Assembly: GCA_017613055.1 (NCBI GenBank)
Contig: JAGAES010000143.1
Span: 1 to 8,502 of the forward strand
Length of the DNA stretch: 8,502 nt
Direction: 5' to 3'
Source: Lachnospiraceae bacterium
GTDB lineage: Bacteria > Bacillota_A > Clostridia > Lachnospirales > Lachnospiraceae
The first letter of the stretch is position 1, and every line of letters starts with the position of its first letter. Positions 1-6,227 of the stretch are shown here, in pieces. The notes under the pieces were generated by a model. That model worked only from the letters and a program-made list of their open reading frames with translations, was not told where the DNA came from and did not search any database. The position numbers were made by a program, and so were the translations under genes.

Positions 1-1523
1 AGGTTAATCTTCTCAAGAACCGGCTCGTACGAATGGTACCCGAACGTCACGTTCCTGAACTCGACCGCACCCTTCACGTCAAGCTCCACGGCGTCCTTCT
101 TGTCGCGGATCATCGGCTCCTCATCGAGCACGTCGTAGATACGGTCAAGGCTTGTCATCAGCTGCGTGATCATTCGCGGCAGGAACGTCATCCAGCCGAG
201 CGGACCGTACAGCATCCACGAATAGCTGATGAACTGCGTCAGCTCGCCGACGGTCAGCGGGCCGTTCAGCACCTGAATTCCGCCGAAGTACGTGACGAAA
301 TAGATTCCGAGACCCATGACAAATGTGATGACCGGGAACAGCGTTGCCCAGAACACCTCGTTCCGCTTCTGCACCTTTGCGTATTCGGCGGCAAGCTTCT
401 TAAAGTTGTCGGCCTCCTGCTCCTCGGTACCGAACGACTTCACGACACGGATGCCGGTCAGAACGTCCTGCAGCCCCGAATTGATCTTATCGCTCTTATG
501 CCACTGCATGTGAAAGCGGCGGTGGATGTTATGCCGGAACGATATCGACAGTCCCAGTGCAATCGGGACAAATGTGACACATATAATCGTCAGCTCCCAG
601 CTCAGTCTCACCATGATAATGACGGCCGAAACCATCGTAATCAGGCACGAGAACATGCCGGCAAAGCCGTCTTCCATGAACCTCCGGATCTGCGCCGTGT
701 CACCGGTAATCCGGTTCATCAGAGCGCCCGGACGGCGGTCCTGAATGAACGACAGCGACAGTTTCTGGATCTTATGGTAGAGCTGTCTTCGAAGGTCTTT
801 ACTGATTCTCGTTCCCATCGACATGCAAAGATAGTAACGGCCGACGGTAACGCCGATAATCGCCACGTAAAGCAGCGCCATCGTAAGCGCGTACACAAGA
901 ATTTCCTGCGTCGTTCCGCTTACCGGAATCAGATGCCGGTCGATGAAATTCTTCTGGACGTTCGGGATGTACAGCTGCACCGCCGAGGTGGCGAGCATCA
1001 GGAAGAAGATGCCGATAAGCATCCATTTGTACCGGCCGCAGAACCCGAGGAACTTCCGGAAAGCGGAAGGCTTTCCGCTGCACTTCGGGCACTCGCTCAT
1101 GCCGCGGAGCGCCCTGCCGCACACCGGACATACCCGGTCACGTTCGCGGCTTATGACTTCCTTCTCGGAGCCTTCCTTAAGGAGCAGCGCTCCCTTTGCG
1201 ACAAATGCCACGCGGGACACGTGCTTCATGCTGAAGCGGGCGAGAATCTTATCGTCCTTCTCATCCACACGGCGTCCCACAAGAATTCCGTTGTTGACAA
1301 GCGACTCACACTTCAGAAAGTCGATGTCAGAAAGCGGAATGTCTTCTAAAACCGTCCGGTCGTTAAGGACCACCAGTCTCTGTTCCGTAACGACGATGTA
1401 GCCGTCTTTAAAAAAGCAGCCGGAAGCATCAATGTCGTACGGCGAACAGTACCGGACGGTTTCCCCTTCTCCGAGCGCCAGAAGTTCCTTCTGACGCTTC
1501 GGCAGATTAAATTTCAAATTCAT
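1..1523 (-). CDS. ABC exporter half-transporter with PH-like and zinc-ribbon N-terminus (3' end cut off by window)
   Basis: This is a membrane ATPase of the ABC exporter class, expected in the cytoplasmic membrane. The 507 visible residues open with a PH-like beta-rich region (about 20-110), with a 'GYIVVTEQRLVVL' strand pair as in bacterial PH-like domains. A zinc ribbon follows (Cys132, Cys135, Cys145, Cys148), then a six-helix exporter membrane domain (about 165-450) with the coupling-helix motif 'GIRVVKSFGTEEQE' near 358-370. The window ends at the start of the ATPase domain ('VTFGYHSYEPVLEKIN'), before Walker A, so catalytic competence cannot be judged. The ATG at 1523 is preceded by GAGGG at 1530-1534 with 6 bases of spacing. 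It lies 70 bases after the DUF1854 gene on the same strand and matches the plan of the upstream ABC gene, so the two probably pair as a heterodimer. The substrate is unknown. The missing end is an edge effect, not a pseudogene. Confidence 0.93.
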   Translation of the reverse strand, partial: MNLKFNLPKRQKELLALGEGETVRYCSPYDIDASGCFFKDGYIVVTEQRLVVLNDRTVLEDIPLSDIDFLKCESLVNNGILVGRRVDEKDDKILARFSMKHVSRVAFVAKGALLLKEGSEKEVISRERDRVCPVCGRALRGMSECPKCSGKPSAFRKFLGFCGRYKWMLIGIFFLMLATSAVQLYIPNVQKNFIDRHLIPVSGTTQEILVYALTMALLYVAIIGVTVGRYYLCMSMGTRISKDLRRQLYHKIQKLSLSFIQDRRPGALMNRITGDTAQIRRFMEDGFAGMFSCLITMVSAVIIMVRLSWELTIICVTFVPIALGLSISFRHNIHRRFHMQWHKSDKINSGLQDVLTGIRVVKSFGTEEQEADNFKKLAAEYAKVQKRNEVFWATLFPVITFVMGLGIYFVTYFGGIQVLNGPLTVGELTQFISYSWMLYGPLGWMTFLPRMITQLMTSLDRIYDVLDEEPMIRDKKDAVELDVKGAVEFRNVTFGYHSYEPVLEKIN

Positions 1524-1593
1524 ATTATTCCCTCATTTCTCAAAGGCGTGGCAGCGCGGACGAAGGAACCGCCGCGAGCCTGCCGGTAACCGT

Positions 1594-2175
1594 TTACAGG
1601 AACAGATCGAGCATCTTCAGTTCCCTTGCGGACAGCTTCGTATAATCCGGAATCTCGAAACGGTTTCCGTCGAGGTCGGTAATCAGAAGCCGAACGTCCG
1701 ACAGGTTGACAACCGAGCTCGAGTTCATATAGATTACGAACCGGCACGGTCCCTGATCGGTCTCCACGTCGAAATACGCATGCCCGTATTCGTCCTTAAT
1801 GTTATGAATCTTCTTGATGACCGGAGTAAAGTAGCGGATGTCCATCTGCTCTTCGAGCATCTTCCGGGTTTCCGGATCGACATCGGCCGCGATATCCTTG
1901 ATCATTCCGATTTCTTTGGATTTCTCGTCTATCGTACGGATGGAAATGTACTTATTCCGGTCCGTGAACGGAAAGCTTCTTACCACGCGGATCCGGTCAT
2001 AGTGCTCCGGTGCGATGCTGTCCTTAATGTCCAGCGAAACAAATCCGCCCGATGTGCGGGCAAATACCGCATTATCTTTGTTCAGCATGCGGAGACGAAG
2101 CATCTGCTCGGTCTCGGCTTCCATCTGCTCGAGGTTGAAATCTTCGTCTGCGCCTTCAAATTGTTTAAATCCCAT
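1594..2175 (-). CDS. DUF1854 family protein, ABC transporter-associated
   Basis: This 193-residue protein is predicted soluble, with no signal peptide or membrane segment. I recognise DUF1854 from its pattern: 'VRSFPF' near 78-83, a 'KYISI' strand, 'EEQMDIRYFTPVIKKI' in the middle, 'FDVETDQGP', and the characteristic C-terminus 'LLITDLDGNRFEIPDY' ending in 'LDLFL'. The biochemical role of DUF1854 is not established. From family knowledge, members sit beside ABC exporters and some are named as cyanophycin metabolism-associated. Here the gene lies between two ABC half-transporter genes, 23 bases after the first and 70 before the second, on the same strand, so it is probably a cytoplasmic partner or regulator of that transporter (inference). 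The ATG at 2175 follows a near-perfect AGGAGGG (2180-2186). About the first 25 residues are acidic and Glu/Gln-rich and lie outside the conserved domain. Confidence 0.9.
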   Translation of the reverse strand: MGFKQFEGADEDFNLEQMEAETEQMLRLRMLNKDNAVFARTSGGFVSLDIKDSIAPEHYDRIRVVRSFPFTDRNKYISIRTIDEKSKEIGMIKDIAADVDPETRKMLEEQMDIRYFTPVIKKIHNIKDEYGHAYFDVETDQGPCRFVIYMNSSSVVNLSDVRLLITDLDGNRFEIPDYTKLSARELKMLDLFL

Positions 2176-2198
2176 TTTTCCCTCCTATAGCATCCAAA

Positions 2199-4586
2199 CT
2201 ATTCGATTCCCTTCAGCGCCAAAGCCTTGGTCTGAAGTTCTTTCAGTTTGTAATAAGTTCCTTTCTTCGCGATCAGTTCCTCGTGCGTGCCCTGTTCCGC
2301 TACCTTTCCTTCGTCGATTACGACGAGCGAATTCGCGTCACGGAGCGTCGACAGACGGTGCGCAATCGAGATTGTAGTGCGGCCCTTGATCAGCAGGTTG
2401 ATCGACTGCTGAATGGCCTGCTCGGTCTCGGTATCGACTGCCGCCGTCGCCTCATCGAGAATCAGGATCTTCGGGTTCGCGAGAATGGCTCTCGCAATCG
2501 AGATGCGCTGTCTCTCACCGCCCGACAGTTCCCGTCCGGAAGACCCGATTACCGTGTCGTATCCGTCCGGCATCTTACAGATGAAATCATGCGCGCTCGC
2601 AAGCACGGCCGCGCGGATAATCTCCTCACGCGTCGCGTCTCTTCTCGCATAAGCGATGTTCTCTGCTACGGTTCCCATGAACATGTAAGTCTCCTGCGAA
2701 ACCATCGCCACATAACCGCGAAGCGTTTCAAAACTAAGGTCCTTCACGTCATATCCGTCCAGAAGAACCTGTCCTTCCTGCGGATCGTAAAGCCTCGAAA
2801 TCAGGTTGACAATCGTCGTCTTGCCCGCGCCGGAACGTCCGACGATTCCGAGCATTTCTCCGCTCTTCACCTTAAGGCTCACGTTCTTAAGAACCGGCTT
2901 GTGCTTCTCATAGCCGAACGTCACATTTTTCATCTCGACCGTTCCGTCGATGCGGTCAAGCTTAATCGCATCGGGCTTTTCCTGAATCTCGGGAATCGCG
3001 TCGATAATCTCAAACATACGCTGCGCGCTGTTCATGCAGTTCGTGTACCAGCGGAAGAAGAACGACATGAAATCCATCGGTCCCGTCAGCTGGCTGACAT
3101 ATCCGGTAAATGTGATGAGCACGCCGAGCGAAAGCGAATGCGCTTTCAGAATCAGAAACGCACCGACAACATTGACCGTGAGCGACGCCAGATTCTCCGC
3201 CATCGAATAAAGCGCGAAGAACTTGTTGTCGTAATTCATAACCGCCATATCGGCGCTTCGAACCTTTTCGTTGCTCTTATCGAACCGGCCGACTTCGCTT
3301 TCCTCCTGGCCGAAAGCCTTCACGACGCGCGCGCCCTGAAGGTTGTCATGCACCTTCGAGTTAAGCGATCTTGTGGCTCTGTGGCGGCGTCCGTAACGGT
3401 GCCAGAGACGCGGAAGCATCTTCCAGCTGATTAAGAACACAACCGGCGTAAAGATCAGCGCCGCAACCGCAAGCAGCGGACTCAGTAAAAACATTACGAC
3501 TGCCATCGCAACGATTGTGCATACGTTCACAAGAAAATACGGAAGTCCGTCGATGAAGAACCCGGTTACTTCGTCGGCATCACTCATGACACGCGTCATC
3601 AGGGATCCGGTCTGCTTACTCGTAAAGAAGCTGATGGACAGCTTGCCCATCGCGCTGAATACGTCCGTTTTCAGCGTTCTTACAAGGTCCGGAACGATTT
3701 TCGCGGTGATGACGCCCTGGAAGATACCGAACAGCTGCATCAGAATCTTCGTTCCGAGCATCGTCAGAACGACGAGACCGAGCGCCAGCACGTACTTCCC
3801 GCCGGGAATTCCGAGCTTTGCGAGAAATGCCTCGTTCTTGCCGAGTACCTTATCGTACAGAATCTTACCGTTCAGGTACGGCCATACGATGTTCAGTCCC
3901 GAATAAATCAGGATGCAGAGCATCATGAGGGCGATTCTTCCGCGGTAAGGCTTCAGATAACCGAGCGTACGGAACAGGATCGATTTCTTGTTCATGCACT
4001 TCGGGCAGATCTTCCTGTCTTCGTCCGGGTACATCATGCCGCAGATCGGACAGAACTCCTCTTCCTTTTCATCGTCGTCCTCTTCGATCTCTTCATTGCC
4101 TGCAATCTTTTCGCAAAGCCGTTCTACTCTTGTAGTCTGGCCAATGCGGTGATTCGAAAACGTCGCAATGACCTCTGCCGGTCCGTCCGCTTCCTCATCG
4201 TCCGGATTCTTATGCACGAGCATCAGAAATCCGCCGCCTACGGTCCGCTCAATCTTCATTTCTTTCATATCCGTAAGGGAGTATTCCTTCACGGTCCACT
4301 CACGCGTTACGGTCTGTGCTTTCGAGGCGAGTGTCTCACGCCCCTTGAAAAAGTGAACCTCACCGGGAACCGGCTCGGAAACAAGCACGAGAATCCGCTC
4401 CTTACAGAGCACCAGATACCCGAGCGTGAATTCCAGTTTCTCATTCATATCGGTTTCCGTACAGAGCAGGACCTTCTCGTCCATGTCTCCGTCCGGAAAG
4501 TAAGGTTCTATTATACTTCTGATTGAAGCCGGAATCTTCTCCTTCGGAGCGTTCGAAAGAACTCCGGCCTTTTTCTTCTTACTCAA
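2199..4586 (-). CDS. ABC exporter half-transporter with PH-like domain, acidic linker and zinc ribbon
   Basis: This 795-residue membrane-fused ABC ATPase is longer than the usual 570-600 residue half-exporter because of an extra N-terminus of about 200 residues. In order it has a PH-like region (about 35-160, with 'GYLVLCKERILVLV'), an acidic linker (165-177), a zinc ribbon (Cys179, Cys182, Cys194, Cys197), an exporter membrane domain (about 210-515) and an ATPase domain (about 545-795). All catalytic motifs are intact: Walker A GRSGAGKT 583-590, Q-loop Gln631, signature LSGGERQ 687-693, Walker B ILILDE 707-712 and H-loop His743. The start is taken as TTG at 4586, with AAAGGA seven bases upstream. 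A longer frame opening with ATG at 4679 has no SD and would be translated through the lysA terminator, so it is rejected. This is the first gene of a leftward set with DUF1854 and a second ABC gene. No substrate can be read from the sequence. Confidence 0.93.
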   Translation of the reverse strand: MSKKKKAGVLSNAPKEKIPASIRSIIEPYFPDGDMDEKVLLCTETDMNEKLEFTLGYLVLCKERILVLVSEPVPGEVHFFKGRETLASKAQTVTREWTVKEYSLTDMKEMKIERTVGGGFLMLVHKNPDDEEADGPAEVIATFSNHRIGQTTRVERLCEKIAGNEEIEEDDDEKEEEFCPICGMMYPDEDRKICPKCMNKKSILFRTLGYLKPYRGRIALMMLCILIYSGLNIVWPYLNGKILYDKVLGKNEAFLAKLGIPGGKYVLALGLVVLTMLGTKILMQLFGIFQGVITAKIVPDLVRTLKTDVFSAMGKLSISFFTSKQTGSLMTRVMSDADEVTGFFIDGLPYFLVNVCTIVAMAVVMFLLSPLLAVAALIFTPVVFLISWKMLPRLWHRYGRRHRATRSLNSKVHDNLQGARVVKAFGQEESEVGRFDKSNEKVRSADMAVMNYDNKFFALYSMAENLASLTVNVVGAFLILKAHSLSLGVLITFTGYVSQLTGPMDFMSFFFRWYTNCMNSAQRMFEIIDAIPEIQEKPDAIKLDRIDGTVEMKNVTFGYEKHKPVLKNVSLKVKSGEMLGIVGRSGAGKTTIVNLISRLYDPQEGQVLLDGYDVKDLSFETLRGYVAMVSQETYMFMGTVAENIAYARRDATREEIIRAAVLASAHDFICKMPDGYDTVIGSSGRELSGGERQRISIARAILANPKILILDEATAAVDTETEQAIQQSINLLIKGRTTISIAHRLSTLRDANSLVVIDEGKVAEQGTHEELIAKKGTYYKLKELQTKALALKGIE

Positions 4587-4593
4587 AACATCA

Positions 4594-4599
4594 TCCTTT
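4594..4599 (-). promoter_or_regulatory. Ribosome binding site that sets the TTG start of the first ABC gene
   Basis: The leftward-strand sequence AAAGGA lies seven bases before TTG at 4586-4584. No ATG or GTG in the same frame nearby has a comparable SD. The site falls after the lysA terminator, which supports a start here rather than at the upstream ATG at 4679. Confidence 0.7.
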
Positions 4600-4616
4600 C
4601 CCGGCCCACAGCCGAC

Positions 4617-4648
4617 AAAAAAGGCACAGTGCAAAACAACACTGTGCC
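4617..4648 (-). terminator. Rho-independent terminator of the lysA-like gene
   Basis: On the leftward strand a perfect 9-bp stem (GGCACAGTG pairing with CACTGTGCC, at 4648-4640 and 4631-4623) closes an 8-base loop and runs directly into six T residues (4622-4617). It starts 45 bases after the lysA stop codon. Read rightward there is no T-run after the stem, so it acts leftward only. It lies just 30 bases before the TTG of the next gene in the same direction, so it separates the decarboxylase from the ABC-DUF1854 unit or controls read-through into it. Confidence 0.9.
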
Positions 4649-4693
4649 GAACAAACAGTTTCAAACGGGAACGGGCCATGCCCGCAACGGATT

Positions 4694-5962
4694 TCAGGAA
4701 AGATAAGGCTTCATCATATCGCTGAAATCAAAGGTTGCAAAGTAATCCTTAGGGGTTTCCGCCCGCCGGATCAATTGCACTTTCCCGCCCGGCTTCCAAA
4801 GAAGCTCGGCACATTTTAATTTACCGTTGTAATTGTACCCCATGGCATATCCATGAGCACCCGCATCATGAATCACAAGATAATCGCCGATGTCAATCCG
4901 GGGGAGTTTCCGGTCGATCGCGAACTTATCGTTGTTCTCGCAAAGAGAGCCTACCACGTCGTAAAGGCGGTCTGCCTCTGCGTATTCTTTCCCCAGTACG
5001 GTCACATGATGGTACGCCTTATACATAGCGGGGCGCATAAGGTTCACGGCGCATGCATCGACGCCGATGTACTCCTTATAGATATGCTTCTCGTGAATCG
5101 CTTTGGTCACAAGAATCCCGTAAGGTCCCATCATATAACGGCCGAGCTCGGTGAAAAGAGCCACGTCGCCCATACCGGCGGGTACAAGTACTTCTTCATA
5201 CACTTTGCGGACGGCTTCGCCCACTTTCTTAATGTCCACTTTCTCCTCTTCCGGACGGTAAGGGATACCGATTCCGCCGGACAGATTAATGAACGCAATA
5301 TGAGCGCCCGTCTGCTCCTTAAGGCGCACTGCGAGCGTGAACAACGTACGCGCGAGCGTCGGATAGTAATCCTCCGCAATCGTATTGCTTACGAGAAATG
5401 AGTGAATACCGAAGTTCTTCACGCCGAGCGCAAGGAGTTCCTTATAGCCCTCGACCATCTGTGCTTCGGTGCAGCCGTATTTGGCATCGCCCGGATTGTC
5501 CATGATCCCGTTCTCGAGCTCATAGATTCCGCCCGGATTGTACCGCATGCATACGGTCTCCGGGATGCCGCACTCCTTCTGTAAGAACGGAATATGCGTT
5601 ACGTCATCCAGATTGATATATGCGCCTAACTGACGCGCCTTTGTGAATTCTCCCGCAGGGGTTTCGTTCGAAGAGAACATAATTTCCCCGTTGCCGAAAC
5701 CTGCAGCTTCGGAAAGAAGGAGCTCCGTCAGGGAAGAGCAGTCCACACCGCAGCCTTCCTCGCGCAGAATCTGCAGCAGATAAGGATTGGGCGTAGCCTT
5801 AACGGCGAAAAACTCCCTGAACCCGGGATTCCATGAGAATGCGTCATACAGTTCTCTGGCATTGGCCCGAATTGCTTCTTCATCATAAAGATAGAACGGG
5901 GTCGGATAGTTCTTCGCGATCTCTTCAACCTGTTCCTTCGTCACAAAGGGAAGTTTATTCAT
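4694..5962 (-). CDS. lysA: Diaminopimelate decarboxylase-like PLP enzyme
   Basis: This is a 422-residue fold-type III PLP enzyme. Diaminopimelate decarboxylases convert meso-diaminopimelate to lysine and CO2, the last step of lysine synthesis, in the cytoplasm. Visible residues are the PLP lysine Lys55 in 'FFAVKATPNP', the glycine-rich phosphate loop 'NLSGGIGIPY' (226-235), Glu272 and Arg275 in 'TELGR', the partner-subunit motif 'GSLCENND' with Cys341 and Asp345, and the C-terminal 'DAGAHGYAMGYNYNG'. Length fits the family. Departures from the textbook enzyme are 'VKAT' for VKAN, 'ELGR' for EPGR, and 'GIHSFLVSNT' where most have an HxHIGS-type motif, so another alpha-amino acid substrate remains possible. 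The ATG at 5962 follows AAAGGAG (5970-5976) at seven bases. A frame starting at 6022 would begin inside the -35 box and is rejected. It is a single-gene unit with its own promoter and terminator. Confidence 0.85.
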   Translation of the reverse strand: MNKLPFVTKEQVEEIAKNYPTPFYLYDEEAIRANARELYDAFSWNPGFREFFAVKATPNPYLLQILREEGCGVDCSSLTELLLSEAAGFGNGEIMFSSNETPAGEFTKARQLGAYINLDDVTHIPFLQKECGIPETVCMRYNPGGIYELENGIMDNPGDAKYGCTEAQMVEGYKELLALGVKNFGIHSFLVSNTIAEDYYPTLARTLFTLAVRLKEQTGAHIAFINLSGGIGIPYRPEEEKVDIKKVGEAVRKVYEEVLVPAGMGDVALFTELGRYMMGPYGILVTKAIHEKHIYKEYIGVDACAVNLMRPAMYKAYHHVTVLGKEYAEADRLYDVVGSLCENNDKFAIDRKLPRIDIGDYLVIHDAGAHGYAMGYNYNGKLKCAELLWKPGGKVQLIRRAETPKDYFATFDFSDMMKPYLS

Positions 5963-5993
5963 TTGTCCGCTCCTTTCTGCAAAAATCTCCCCA

Positions 5994-6022
5994 ATTATAG
6001 CACGCGGTTTCGGAGTTTTCAA
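5994..6022 (-). promoter_or_regulatory. Near-consensus sigma-A promoter for the lysA-like gene
   Basis: On the leftward strand, TTGAAA (6022-6017) is separated by exactly 17 bases from TATAAT (5999-5994). The -10 is extended by TG (TGCTATAAT). The predicted transcription start is near 5987, giving a leader of about 25 bases that carries the SD AAAGGAG. The leader is too short for a riboswitch such as the lysine L-box, so any control would act at the promoter. Confidence 0.85.
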
Positions 6023-6034
6023 CAGGAAATTCTG

Positions 6035-6044
6035 CGGAATTCCG
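6035..6044. promoter_or_regulatory. 10-bp palindrome upstream of the lysA promoter (possible operator)
   Basis: CGGAATTCCG is a perfect 10-bp palindrome 13 bases upstream of the lysA -35 box and about 100 bases upstream of the opposite topoisomerase -35. Its location between divergent promoters suits a regulator site, but a palindrome this short can arise by chance and I do not recognise a known regulator's consensus. Confidence 0.2.
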
Positions 6045-6141
6045 GCGATTTTTCAACCGAACGTTTATTTTTCTGATTCTATTATGCTTTATTCCGAAAA
6101 ATGTGAAAATGGTTTCCCTTATCAAAAAGCATGTGATATCC

Positions 6142-6170
6142 TTGCAAAAATGCGCAAAATGTAGTATTAT
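6142..6170 (+). promoter_or_regulatory. Sigma-A promoter for the topoisomerase operon
   Basis: TTGCAA (6142-6147, four of six matches to TTGACA) and TATTAT (6165-6170, five of six matches to TATAAT) are 17 bases apart. The predicted start is near 6177, giving a leader of about 50 bases before the SD GAAGAGG (6214-6220). The region between this promoter and the divergent lysA promoter is AT-rich. I found no convincing leader hairpin. Confidence 0.7.
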
Positions 6171-6227
6171 ATGTTTTGTATGGGCACTACTCCTTGTGTC
6201 CTTGAATTCACACGAAGAGGTTTTGCT

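Noticed and set aside
1..1523. Truncated ABC gene as a pseudogene
   Set aside because: The frame is open from ATG to the window edge with intact motifs. It is simply cut by the window boundary.
1524..1593. Small frame or terminator between the DUF1854 gene and the second ABC gene
   Set aside because: The 70-base gap holds only the GAGGG ribosome binding site. No stable stem with a T-run is visible, and the open frame through it is a shadow of the DUF1854 gene.
4587..4679. 31-residue N-terminal extension of the first ABC protein, starting at ATG 4679
   Set aside because: It has no SD, it would be translated through the terminator hairpin and T-run, and the TTG at 4586 has a good SD at correct spacing.
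5963..6022. 20-residue extension of the decarboxylase, starting at ATG 6022
   Set aside because: It overlaps the -35 and -10 boxes of the gene's own promoter and would not be in the transcript. The ATG at 5962 has a strong SD.
6066..6090. Possible CodY-like box (leftward strand, TCAGAAAAAT half)
   Set aside because: Only one half-site resembles the consensus AATTTTCWGAAAATT and the other half does not match. AT-rich DNA gives such halves by chance.
6192..6216. Hairpin in the topoisomerase leader (GTGT...ACAC)
   Set aside because: The stem is only about four base pairs, with no supporting structure and no T-run, so it is not convincing as an attenuator.
6171..6227. Earlier in-frame ATGs (6171 and 6180) for topoisomerase subunit B
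   Set aside because: 6171 lies directly after the -10 box and 6180 is about three bases after the predicted transcript start. Neither has an SD, and family members start close to the residues encoded from 6228.
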